DNA of 15,722 bases from CAYGHG01 sp964349515 (GTDB lineage: Bacteria; Oederibacteriota; PGYV01; CAYGHG01): the NCBI GenBank assembly GCA_964349515.1, contig CAYGHG010000061.1:1-15722 (forward strand). The letters run 5' to 3'. Shown here piece after piece: positions 1 through 6,640 of the stretch (positions within the stretch are counted from its first letter, which is position 1; every line of letters starts with the position of its first letter). The notes under the pieces are model-generated. The model was not told the DNA's origin. It saw only the letters and a program-made list of their open reading frames with translations, and did no database searches. The position numbers and the translations under genes are program-made.

Positions 1-50
1 AGCGGACTCAGCGGACTCAATGGACTCAATGGACTCAATGGACTCAATGG
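1..50. repeat. Tandem 9-bp repeat (ACTCAATGG), left part of array
   Basis: After a partial unit, the tract reads as five 9-bp units: ACTCAGCGG once (6-14), then ACTCAATGG four times (15-50). It runs off the left window edge and into the N gap. The apparent Met-Asp-Ser reading frame here is a by-product of the 9-bp period and is not a gene. Confidence 0.95.
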
Positions 51-150
51 NNNNNNNNNNNNNNNNNNNNNNNNNNNNNNNNNNNNNNNNNNNNNNNNNN
101 NNNNNNNNNNNNNNNNNNNNNNNNNNNNNNNNNNNNNNNNNNNNNNNNNN
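51..150. other. Assembly gap (100 N)
   Basis: Exactly 100 consecutive Ns, the conventional placeholder for a scaffold gap of unknown length. It lies inside the tandem array, so the true array length is unknown. Confidence 0.98.
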
Positions 151-259
151 ACTCAGGGACTCAATGGACTCAGGGACTCAGGGACTCAATGGACTCAGGG
201 ACTCAGGGACTCAATGGACTCAGGGACTCAATGGACTCAGGGACTCAATGGACTCAGGG
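151..259. repeat. Tandem array of mixed 8-bp and 9-bp units, right part
   Basis: Thirteen uninterrupted units fill this tract: eight ACTCAGGG (8 bp, at 151, 168, 176, 193, 201, 218, 235 and 252) and five ACTCAATGG (9 bp, at 159, 184, 209, 226 and 243). Left of the gap only 9-bp units occur, so the array changes composition across the gap. Each unit joins to its neighbour as GGACTCA, so nearly every unit carries a GACTC (GANTC) site. The mixed unit length shifts the reading frame repeatedly, which argues against coding. Confidence 0.95.
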
Positions 260-293
260 ACAAAATAAAATGGGCTATGAAAATGGAGGGGTT

Positions 294-686
294 ATGGATA
301 ACAAACGTTTTGAAGAGCTTGAAGTTTGGAAATCTGCAAGAAAAATATCTAATATAATTTGGGATATTACAGAGTCAGATGGGTTTTCCAGGGATTATAC
401 ACTGATAAATCAAATCAGGGGTGCATCATTATCTGTAATGTCTAATATTTCAGAAGGACATGAAAGAGATGGGGATAAAGAATATATGCAGTTTTTATCT
501 TACGCTAAAGGCTCTGCGGGAGAAGTCAGAAGCCAGCTTTATATGGCATTAGACAGAGGTTATATAAACAGAAAGAAATTTGATGAAATATATGATATGC
601 TGATTTCTCAAAGCAGAATGCTAAAGGCATTTATTAAATACCTTGCAGGAAAAGGTTATAAAGAAAAGAAATATAAAAGAGTATAG
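294..686 (+). CDS. Four-helix-bundle protein (S23 / 23S rRNA intervening-sequence protein family)
   Basis: A 130-residue protein matching the small all-helical family first found in intervening sequences of 23S rRNA genes and now known mostly as free-standing genes. Its molecular function is unestablished. Visible family marks are the opening FEELEVWKSARK, then INQIRGASLSVMSNISEGHE, then YMQFLSYAKGSAGEVRSQL and the final IKYL helix. I chose ATG 294 because GGAGGGG (285-291) lies just upstream and the family normally begins a few residues before the F-x-x-L-x-V-W motif. An in-frame ATG at 270 is possible, and extension to 189 only translates repeat DNA. Positions 301-686 are about 32% G+C by hand count (125 of 386), against about half in sampled blocks of the next gene. 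With repeats on both sides, this suggests separate acquisition. No rRNA sequence is visible around it. Confidence 0.88.
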   Translation: MDNKRFEELEVWKSARKISNIIWDITESDGFSRDYTLINQIRGASLSVMSNISEGHERDGDKEYMQFLSYAKGSAGEVRSQLYMALDRGYINRKKFDEIYDMLISQSRMLKAFIKYLAGKGYKEKKYKRV

Positions 687-714
687 TGTTGTTATATTTT
701 GTAGTTGCTTGAAT

Positions 715-777
715 CTCTTGAGACCGCCGTGTCTGTTTTCACCACTGAGACCGCTGAGTCTATTGAGTCCATTGAGA
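715..777. repeat. Degenerate 9-bp repeats, inverted relative to the left array
   Basis: Read in steps of nine from 715, the tract gives CTCTTGAGA, CCGCCGTGT, CTGTTTTCA, CCACTGAGA, CCGCTGAGT, CTATTGAGT and CCATTGAGA. The reverse complements of the last four (TCTCAGTGG, ACTCAGCGG, ACTCAATAG, TCTCAATGG) match the ACTCAATGG and ACTCAGCGG units at 1-50. The same repeat family therefore lies on both sides of the four-helix-bundle gene in opposite orientation, more decayed on this side. It ends 22 bases before the ychF start codon. Confidence 0.8.
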
Positions 778-798
778 CTGTATTAACAAGGAGGAAAC

Positions 799-1896
799 AT
801 GGAAGTTGGAATCGTAGGGCTGCCGAATGTCGGCAAATCAACCACTTTTAACGTGCTGACCAAGACAAAAGGCGCTGAAGTGGCGAATTATGAGTTTTGT
901 ACCATTGACCCGAATGTCGGTGTTGTGAGTGTTCCTGACGTGCGGCTTGATTTTCTTTTCTCAGTTTATAACAACGGGAAGACAAAATATACCCCCGCTT
1001 CATTTAAATTTGTTGACATAGCCGGGCTGGTGGCCGGCGCGAGTAAGGGCGAAGGGCTTGGCAACAAGTTTCTCTCGCACATACGGGATGTTGACGCGAT
1101 AGCGCACGTAGTGCGCGTGTTTACCGACCCAAATGTGGTAAGAAACAAGGGAAAGGTGGACCCGATAGGTGACATTGAAATCATAGAAACAGAGCTGATG
1201 CTTGCGGATCTTGACGCTGCAACAAAAGCGTATGACAAGCTTCAAAAATCGGTGAAATCAGGGGACAAGGACATAATCCGCAAGTTTGAAACGCTGAAGA
1301 AGGCAAAAGACATTCTTGAATCAGGGAAGCCCGTTGTTTCACTTTTGCTGACACCGGAAGAAAAGGCGGCGATAAAGGAATTTTCATTTCTTTCACAGAA
1401 ACCCATCCTGTATGTGTTTAATACTGATGAGGATAAAATAAGCGGTTTTGAGGGGCATTTCCCGGAACTTGTAACATTTGTAAAAGAACGCAACGCCGAG
1501 TATGTGGTAATTTCCGCAAAAATAGAAAGCGAGATAGCGGAGCTGCCCGAGTCGGAACGGGCAGATTTTATAAAAGAGCTCGGGTTTGATTACAGGGGGT
1601 TTGACGATTTTATCAGCCACGCGTACAATCTGCTGGATCTGATATCTTTTTTGACGGCAGGAGACACCGAGGTCCGCGCCTGGCCGATAATGAGAGGGAC
1701 AAAGGCCGATGAAGCAGCAGGCAAAATCCACTCTGACATACAGCGCGGGTTCATAAAGGCGGAGATAATGAAGTTTGAGGACTTTAAGAAAATAGGCAGC
1801 GAGTTAAAAGTAAAGGAAGCAGGCCTCGTGAAGGCGGAGGGCAGGGACTACATCATGCAAGACGGGGATATAGTGAATTTCAGGTTTAATGTTTAG
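799..1896 (+). CDS. ychF: Ribosome-binding ATPase YchF (Obg-like, OLA1 family)
   Basis: A full-length 365-residue YchF, a universal P-loop protein of the Obg group that prefers ATP over GTP and binds ribosomes. It is linked to translation quality and oxidative stress responses. The P-loop is GLPNVGKST (7-15), the switch II/G3 region is DIAGLVAGASKGEGLG (73-88), and the G4-position motif is NTDE (208-211), which replaces the GTPase NKxD as expected for an ATP-preferring YchF. A helical insert lies between G3 and G4. The C-terminal TGS domain (about 280-364) has the usual FLTAGDTEVRAW opening and the QDGDIVNFRFNV ending. ATG 799 follows AAGGAGG (788-794). The gene stands alone between two repeat-bearing spacers, and I could not identify its promoter with confidence. 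Confidence 0.98.
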   Translation: MEVGIVGLPNVGKSTTFNVLTKTKGAEVANYEFCTIDPNVGVVSVPDVRLDFLFSVYNNGKTKYTPASFKFVDIAGLVAGASKGEGLGNKFLSHIRDVDAIAHVVRVFTDPNVVRNKGKVDPIGDIEIIETELMLADLDAATKAYDKLQKSVKSGDKDIIRKFETLKKAKDILESGKPVVSLLLTPEEKAAIKEFSFLSQKPILYVFNTDEDKISGFEGHFPELVTFVKERNAEYVVISAKIESEIAELPESERADFIKELGFDYRGFDDFISHAYNLLDLISFLTAGDTEVRAWPIMRGTKADEAAGKIHSDIQRGFIKAEIMKFEDFKKIGSELKVKEAGLVKAEGRDYIMQDGDIVNFRFNV

Positions 1897-1919
1897 AGGA
1901 GAAAGAAAGGATTAAATAC

Positions 1920-1990
1920 AGACAGAAGACAGAAGGTAAACAAAAGAAAGAAGACGGAAGTTGAGGAAAGACAGGAGACAGAAGTTAGGA
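1920..1990. repeat. Purine-rich degenerate repeat (GACAGAAG-like)
   Basis: This spacer is built from imperfect copies of AGACAGAAG and GAAGACGGAAGTTGAGG / GGAGACAGAAGTTAGGA, almost entirely purine plus C on the plus strand. It looks like a decayed tandem array. Its last 21 bases (1967-1987) recur in inverted form at 2021-2041 and with 18 of 21 matches in direct orientation at 3553-3573. Confidence 0.65.
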
Positions 1991-2056
1991 CAATATCTAA
2001 AAAACAAGTTCTTTTAGTAATAACTTTTGTCTCTTGTCTTTTTTGCTTTTTTTTGC
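1967..2056 (+). terminator. Long hairpin with T-runs, probable terminator of ychF
   Basis: Positions 1967-1987 pair with 2021-2041 over 21 positions with no mismatch apart from two G-U wobbles. The loop is about 33 bases and contains a further CTAAAA/TTTTAG pairing. The right arm runs directly into T-rich sequence (2039-2054, TCTTTTTTGCTTTTTTTT). It lies 70 bases after the ychF stop and just before a promoter, as expected for an intrinsic terminator. The stem is A/T-rich and unusually long. The arms belong to a repeat family that recurs at 3553, so the hairpin may have arisen from an inverted repeat pair. Confidence 0.6.
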
Positions 2057-2080
2057 GCATGCTGCTAATGTTTATTTACT

Positions 2081-2108
2081 TTGAAAAACGGGGATAATAC
2101 ATTATAAT
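2081..2108 (+). promoter_or_regulatory. Sigma70-type promoter for the AlbA_2/GHKL gene
   Basis: A -35 box TTGAAA (2081-2086), a 16-bp spacer and a perfect -10 box TATAAT (2103-2108). Transcription would start near 2115, leaving about 80 bases of leader before the chosen start codon at 2197. It follows the hairpin terminator, so the downstream gene is probably an independent unit. Confidence 0.7.
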
Positions 2109-2196
2109 CAAAAAAAACTGACAATACGATTACGTGTTAACCTCGTTTTATGATGAACACATGAGGAACACGCGAAAACCTCCGGAGAGGGATAAT

Positions 2197-3531
2197 ATGA
2201 CGGAAGAAGAAGTAAAACTGATCATAAAGGAAGGTGAGGGGCTTACCGCGGAATTTAAGCAAAGTTTTTCTCCTAAAATTGACAGGGACATCTGCGCGTT
2301 GGCGAACACAAAGGGAGGCATTCTTATATTTGGCGTAGATGACACGGGGAAAATTATCGGCGAAAAACTGACAAACAGAATGAAATCGGAAATTGCGGAT
2401 ATAGCCAGAAATTGTGAGCCACCCATACATATTTCTTCAATAAGGCAGGCAGGAGCGGTTGTTATCGTAGATATAAAAGAAAGCCATGATAAACCTCACG
2501 GTTGTTCGTCGGGGTATTACCGCCGGCTTGATGCTGTGACGCAGAAAATGAGTCAAAAAGAGCTTGAAAGTGTTTTTAACAGGACGGGGGTTCCTTTTGA
2601 ATCGCGGATATGCGGTGAAGCAGCATTAAAATCTGTTTCAAAGTCAAAAATAATGGATTTTTTCCGGGAGGCGGGCATTTCAATTGCCGGTATCAAGCCT
2701 GAAAAAGTGCTGAAAACACTGCGTCTTGCAGATGAAAAAGGCATATCAAATGCCGGTGTGATGTTTTTTGCGGAAAAACCAGGAAATTTCATAATACATT
2801 GCCAGATGACCTGCGTCGCTTTCAAAGGGACGGACAGGGTTGACATTTATGACCGGATGGAGGTGAGGGATGACCTGTTAACTCAGTTCAAACAGGCAAT
2901 ACTATTTTTGCGGAAACACCTTAACCTGAGAAGCGAGATAAAAGACGGCGGCAGGAATGATAAGTACGAAATTCCAATGGGAGCCCTTCGCGAAGCTGTC
3001 GCAAATGCCATCATACACAGGGATTATTCCATACGAGGGACAAGTATTTTTGTGGAAGTTCACGAAAACAGGGTTGTCATTACCAGCCCCGGAGGGCTTG
3101 TAGACGGGATAACCGTTAAAAATATCATGAATAAATCTGCCAGAAGAAATGAGCTTATTGCCGATATTTTCGGCCGGATGGATAAAGCGGAAAGAATGGG
3201 CACGGGGATGAAACGAATAAAAGAAGTATTAGGTGCGGCAGGCTTGAAATTTCCAAAAGTTGAAAACGATATGTTTTTTAGTATGATCTTTGAGAGGCCG
3301 TTGGAATACCGAAGTGTTCTTGGAAAAACTAGGGAGAAAACTAGGGAGAAAACTAGGGAGAAAATAATCGCTTTAATTCAGGGAAATACTCAAATCACAA
3401 CGGCGGAACTGGCCTTTCATGCCGGATTAAGCAAAAAGGGAATTGAATGGAACCTGAAAAAACTTAAGGAGGAAGGTGTCCTTGAACGTGTTGGTGCGGC
3501 AAAGGGAGGGCGCTGGAAGATAGTAGAATAA
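2197..3531 (+). CDS. AlbA_2 (Schlafen-type) domain, GHKL-like ATPase, winged-helix protein
   Basis: A 444-residue member of the family annotated as ATP-binding or putative transcriptional regulator proteins with an AlbA_2 domain. The N-terminal AlbA_2 domain has EFKQSF (19-24) and ANTKGGILIFGVDD (36-49). The C-terminal half is GHKL-like (HATPase_c_4), with the N-box region ALREAVANAIIHRDY (263-277), SPGG (297-300) and RMGTGM (333-338). Three exact copies of Lys-Thr-Arg-Glu (377-388) then lead into a winged helix (about 390-444) likely to bind nucleic acid. I chose ATG 2197 because GGAGAGG (2184-2190) sits six bases upstream and the family begins close to this point. The in-frame GTG 2134 and ATG 2161 lack such a site. 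Its targets are unknown. The family is common in accessory and defence-rich regions, and here copies of one repeat lie on both sides. Confidence 0.88.
   Translation: MTEEEVKLIIKEGEGLTAEFKQSFSPKIDRDICALANTKGGILIFGVDDTGKIIGEKLTNRMKSEIADIARNCEPPIHISSIRQAGAVVIVDIKESHDKPHGCSSGYYRRLDAVTQKMSQKELESVFNRTGVPFESRICGEAALKSVSKSKIMDFFREAGISIAGIKPEKVLKTLRLADEKGISNAGVMFFAEKPGNFIIHCQMTCVAFKGTDRVDIYDRMEVRDDLLTQFKQAILFLRKHLNLRSEIKDGGRNDKYEIPMGALREAVANAIIHRDYSIRGTSIFVEVHENRVVITSPGGLVDGITVKNIMNKSARRNELIADIFGRMDKAERMGTGMKRIKEVLGAAGLKFPKVENDMFFSMIFERPLEYRSVLGKTREKTREKTREKIIALIQGNTQITTAELAFHAGLSKKGIEWNLKKLKEEGVLERVGAAKGGRWKIVE
3325..3364 (+). repeat. In-frame 12-bp tandem repeat (AAAACTAGGGAG x3)
   Basis: Three exact copies of AAAACTAGGGAG at 3325, 3337 and 3349, then AAAA. 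They encode (KTRE)x3-K between the ATPase-like domain and the winged helix of the host gene. Exact identity at DNA level, including the rare-looking ACT AGG codons, points to recent slippage expansion. Gain or loss of one unit keeps the frame and changes linker length by four residues. Confidence 0.9.
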
Positions 3532-3552
3532 ACCCAAAGTAATAAACCGGAT

Positions 3553-3573
3553 AAAGACAGGAGGCAGAGTTTA
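3553..3573. repeat. Second copy of the hairpin-arm motif, downstream of the AlbA_2 gene
   Basis: Beginning AAAGACAGGAG, this 21-base stretch matches 1967-1987 at 18 of 21 positions in the same orientation. It starts 22 bases after the stop codon of the AlbA_2 gene. Together with the copies at 1967 and 2021 it brackets that gene and its promoter. The rest of the 3532-3747 spacer holds no gene or promoter I can support. Confidence 0.55.
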
Positions 3574-3747
3574 TAAGGGATAAGTTTTAAAAAATCTATG
3601 ACGAGGCGTGGTACAGGTGTTTTATAAAGAAATTGCTTAAGGAGATATGCGATACGAATTGTCGTGAATCGGGAATGCTTTTTGCACAGCCGCAGAAATA
3701 AAGCGCCATAGGCAGGCGGTTACAATAGAGCAAACAGGAGAATATAT

Positions 3748-5826
3748 ATGGACAGGCAGGAATACATTCAAAAGACCGACATGTTTTACGCTGAGATGCT
3801 TGAGTTCATCATGTCCAAAAAGGAACTGTTTTCCAAAATGGCCATGTATGAAAAGCTTTTTGACTATCCGGGGCTTGATGAAGCGCAGAGGAAAAGCCGA
3901 TGCCTTGACTGGTTTGTGTTTGACTACAGGGAGGCGGAAGGTCCGCGGTCTGTTCTTGACATGTTTCTGGAGCAGGCGGAAGTGGAGCCGGATAAAAGAG
4001 GGCTTTGTGAGGGTTTTAAAAACAATGTGTATAGTGTTTTTGAGGTAAAGGCAGTGAAAATGGGAAAAGAGGCGCTGCTTGTGGATTTTTTCAGGGGTGC
4101 TGAGCATCAGGTGACTGATACCACTTTTACAAGACATGTGCAAAAGGGGGATTTATGTGTAATCAGGATACTTCCGTTTGAGACGATAAAAATAATAGCC
4201 GATGACGGATATCTTTTTCCGCGGGAGACATCTGCTTTCATAAGGATAAACAGGGAAAAATTCGGGAATATAAAGGGTGGGCTGACGCCGCTGGATGTCG
4301 TCAGAATGTTTTATGGTTCTGACAAGTCGTCAAACATGGAGCCAAAAGAAAAGCTCCTGTATCTGGCGGGTAAAGCCGGAATTAGCGAGAAAAAAACAGA
4401 GTACCTTATCGAAAAGATGAAAAAAGAGGCGGCCGGCACCGGGGATCCCATGCAAATCATACAGGAATTCATAGGCAGCACTGAAAAACCCGGAAGGGAA
4501 GATATGGAGAAAATAGGAAAGGCGGCGATTGATTACTGGAATTCCCTTATCAATAAGCCGGGTGTAATACCCGCAAAAGGGCCGGTTGAAAAGGCGCTGC
4601 TGGAGCTGGCTTTCTCAAGGTTCAGCTCAATAATAAATGATGAAAAGGAAAAAAACCCTCAAAAGGCGCAGGCAAAGATAGACGAATGGTTTAAGGCTCC
4701 GCTTGCTGTAATTGACGGTAAAACGCCTGAGCAGGCGGTTTTAGAGGAGAGAAAAGAGCTTGGCAATCCGGAGAAAAGGGTGCATTACAGTTTTAACATG
4801 CAGATGGTAAGGCATCCTGAGTTTGAAAAGGCTGAAAAAGAGGCGGAAGAACTTTTTAACACCGGAATAGAATACATGAAAAAAAATAATTACAGGAAAG
4901 CTATTGGTGTTTTTAAAAAATACAATGAAATCTGGAACAAAAACCCGGTGGTACATTATAACATGGCGGTATGCAGTGCCAGGCTTGGTGATTATAAATC
5001 TGCGAAAGTATCGCTGAAAACAGCACTGAAAATAGACCCTGCTTACAAGAAAGCCAAAGACGCCATGTCTGATCTTGAAAAATACGAGAAGGAATCTGAA
5101 AAACTTAAAAAGGACAAAAAAAAGAAATCCGGAAAAATCCTGCAGTTTTATGTCGCTTTAAACCACGCTGAACCAAAAATTTGGCGCAGGATAGAGGTAC
5201 CCGATGGCATGGGGCTGCGGACTTTCGCGGTTGCTATTCTGCTGGCGATGGGGTGGAAGAACAGCCACCTGCATGAGTTCATAATAGACGGAGAGAGTTA
5301 TGGCATGACAGGGGAAGAGATGGATTACATTGACGAAGCGCTTGAACCGGAAGATGAGACAGAATACAAACTAAGCGATTTTACCTCAAAACAGCTGAAG
5401 AATATCGAGTTTCTTTATGACTTTGGGGACGGATGGGAACATGAAGTATCACTGGAGAATACCCGCGAGCCGGAAAAGGGGGTATTTTACCCGCGCTGCA
5501 CAGATGGCGGCCGCAACTGCCCGCCTGAAGACTGCGGCGGCATCGGAGGATATGAAGGCCTGATTGAAAATCTTAAAGACACTGACAGCGAAGAACGTGA
5601 CAGCCTGATAGCGTGGCTCGGCGGGAATTATGACCCTGAATTTTTTGATACAGAGCTTGTGAATTATGAATTAACAAAGACAGATGCTTATGAACGGTGC
5701 GGCTTTGAGGATGATGAAAGCGCAAGAGACATCATAGAAGAATCAGAGTATAAAAACTGCGGAATAGGGACGCGCGAGGATCTGAACGGCCTGAAAAATA
5801 AGAAAGCACGGCCTGACAGGAAATAA
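3748..5826 (+). CDS. Multidomain protein: SEC-C-protein-like N-terminus, TPR, pRiA4b ORF-3-like domain
   Basis: A 692-residue protein with no signal peptide, so probably cytoplasmic. ATG 3748 follows AGGAG (3736-3740). The N-terminal part (about 50-165), with DWFVFDYRE at 54-62 and a KGDLCVIRILPF segment, resembles the non-catalytic region of SEC-C-type proteins. A PLAVIDGKTPEQA segment (around 318-330) also recurs in such proteins. Two TPR-like units occupy about 362-447, then a Lys/Glu-rich linker (448-463). Residues 462 to about 642 are a pRiA4b ORF-3-like domain (PF07929 type), with YDFGDGWEHEV (557-567), CPPEDCGG (591-598) and a WLGGNYDPEFFD ending. The function of that domain is not established. 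The Cys/Asp pattern and TPRs suggest a partner-binding, possibly metal-binding role, which is inference. Neighbouring spacers suggest a single-gene unit, though I found no clear promoter. Confidence 0.82.
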   Translation: MDRQEYIQKTDMFYAEMLEFIMSKKELFSKMAMYEKLFDYPGLDEAQRKSRCLDWFVFDYREAEGPRSVLDMFLEQAEVEPDKRGLCEGFKNNVYSVFEVKAVKMGKEALLVDFFRGAEHQVTDTTFTRHVQKGDLCVIRILPFETIKIIADDGYLFPRETSAFIRINREKFGNIKGGLTPLDVVRMFYGSDKSSNMEPKEKLLYLAGKAGISEKKTEYLIEKMKKEAAGTGDPMQIIQEFIGSTEKPGREDMEKIGKAAIDYWNSLINKPGVIPAKGPVEKALLELAFSRFSSIINDEKEKNPQKAQAKIDEWFKAPLAVIDGKTPEQAVLEERKELGNPEKRVHYSFNMQMVRHPEFEKAEKEAEELFNTGIEYMKKNNYRKAIGVFKKYNEIWNKNPVVHYNMAVCSARLGDYKSAKVSLKTALKIDPAYKKAKDAMSDLEKYEKESEKLKKDKKKKSGKILQFYVALNHAEPKIWRRIEVPDGMGLRTFAVAILLAMGWKNSHLHEFIIDGESYGMTGEEMDYIDEALEPEDETEYKLSDFTSKQLKNIEFLYDFGDGWEHEVSLENTREPEKGVFYPRCTDGGRNCPPEDCGGIGGYEGLIENLKDTDSEERDSLIAWLGGNYDPEFFDTELVNYELTKTDAYERCGFEDDESARDIIEESEYKNCGIGTREDLNGLKNKKARPDRK

Positions 5827-5950
5827 TGCGTAGTACGTAATGGTTTTATGTATAGAAAATTACCTGCCGGGGGCTGTTTTAAGTGTTCTGTCGCGGCGGA
5901 TAATGACTGATAAAGGGTTTTAGACTTAAAAGCATGACCCCTCACCTTTG

Positions 5951-5973
5951 TCCTCTCCCCTAAGGGGAGAGGA
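5951..5973. repeat. CCTCTCCCC palindrome (REP-like hairpin)
   Basis: A perfect 10-bp inverted repeat, TCCTCTCCCC (5951-5960) and GGGGAGAGGA (5964-5973), around the three-base loop TAA, preceded by CCCCTCACCT. This matches the scattered CCCTCACCC...CCTCTCCCC palindromic repeats seen in intergenic regions of many unrelated bacteria. No T-run follows on either strand, so a terminator role is possible but weak. The rest of the 5827-6041 spacer shows nothing I can call. Confidence 0.7.
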
Positions 5974-6041
5974 ATTAAATAAATGGTATTTCACGCTTTT
6001 AAATACACTATTCGGAGATTTTTTGAGCGGATTTTTAACGT

Positions 6042-6068
6042 TTGACTTTGATTATAAACTGTGATAAT
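6042..6068 (+). promoter_or_regulatory. Possible extended -10 promoter upstream of the small membrane protein gene and aspS
   Basis: TTGACT (6042-6047) and GATAAT (6063-6068) are separated by 15 bp, with a TGT extended -10 element just before the hexamer. The short spacer lowers confidence, but an extended -10 can compensate. GTGATA (6061-6066) and TATCAC (6083-6088) form an inverted repeat ending directly at the Shine-Dalgarno sequence, which could be an operator or a leader hairpin. Confidence 0.42.
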
Positions 6069-6102
6069 TTGGTTTAATAATATATCACAGGAGGCTGTTT
6101 TT

Positions 6103-6591
6103 ATGAAAAAAGGCATCATTTCAATTTTAATACTTCTTTGCTTTTCAACCGCCATATTCGCCCAGACCTATGAAATAATTGACGATGTGATACTCGAACC
6201 CAAAGACCCAATAATAGCGACAGTCGCGGCGATAGGCCCGGGGCTGCTTGCCCACGGATTCGGCCATTTTTATGCCGAGGACTACAAGACAGGGCTGATG
6301 CTTTTCGGACTTGAGCTTCTTTCCCTCATCCCCATAACGATCGGCTGGCTTCAGCTTTCAAACCCTGCGGGATTTGACTCCATATCGGCAAATGAAGACG
6401 AAGTCAGGCGCGGCGGGGCCATAGCCATGAGCGCGGGGCTGCTGTTGTTTGTAGGCACCTGGTTTGCGGATATCATGCAGGCCGGAAATGCCGCCATACA
6501 GTATAACAAAAGGAACAACCTGGAATTCAGAATGCAGAGCGAAGCGGGGCTTTACCCGATGCCTTCGCTGATGCTTTCATATAATTTCTGA
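6103..6591 (+). CDS. Small secreted or membrane protein, function unknown
   Basis: A 162-residue protein. Residues 1-20 are a typical signal peptide (MKK start, hydrophobic core, AIFA before Q21). The mature part has three hydrophobic stretches (about 36-51, 62-84, 104-128), with PGLLAHGFGHFYAEDYKTG (46-64) between the first two. This glycine-rich turn pattern is common in small uncharacterised membrane proteins. It ends LMLSYNF, an aromatic terminus often found in outer-membrane proteins, but three apolar helices argue for the inner membrane. ATG 6103 follows a perfect AGGAGG (6089-6094) eight bases upstream. The earlier GTG at 6061 lies within the promoter and is rejected. Only 49 bases separate its stop from aspS, so the two are probably co-transcribed. 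I do not recognise a named family. Confidence 0.75.
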   Translation: MKKGIISILILLCFSTAIFAQTYEIIDDVILEPKDPIIATVAAIGPGLLAHGFGHFYAEDYKTGLMLFGLELLSLIPITIGWLQLSNPAGFDSISANEDEVRRGGAIAMSAGLLLFVGTWFADIMQAGNAAIQYNKRNNLEFRMQSEAGLYPMPSLMLSYNF

Positions 6592-6640
6592 CAAATTTCC
6601 AAAAATATACCGTCCATAAATCCTCAAAGGGGCTGACCAT

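Noticed and set aside
20..293. Open reading frames through the left repeat (Met-Asp-Ser repeats) and N-terminal extension of the four-helix-bundle gene back to 189
   Set aside because: They translate tandem repeat DNA and Ns; the mixed 8/9-bp units shift frame, and a Shine-Dalgarno and family start fit ATG 294 instead.
1967..2056. Hairpin region as a riboswitch for the AlbA_2 gene
   Set aside because: The predicted promoter for that gene lies downstream of the hairpin, and the arms are copies of a repeat family rather than a conserved aptamer I recognise.
2134..2196. Upstream GTG 2134 and ATG 2161 as starts of the AlbA_2 gene
   Set aside because: Neither has a ribosome binding site, while ATG 2197 has GGAGAGG at six bases and fits the family's usual N-terminus.
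3639..3667. AAGGAG followed by ATG 3647, a possible small gene in the spacer
   Set aside because: It closes after six codons and the site-to-start spacing is only two bases.
5951..5973. CCTCTCCCC hairpin as an intrinsic terminator for the 3748-5826 gene
   Set aside because: No T-run follows on either strand, it lies over 120 bases after the stop, and it matches a widespread intergenic palindrome.
6061..6102. GTG 6061 as start of the small membrane protein
   Set aside because: It overlaps the likely -10 box; ATG 6103 has perfect AGGAGG and begins a canonical signal peptide.
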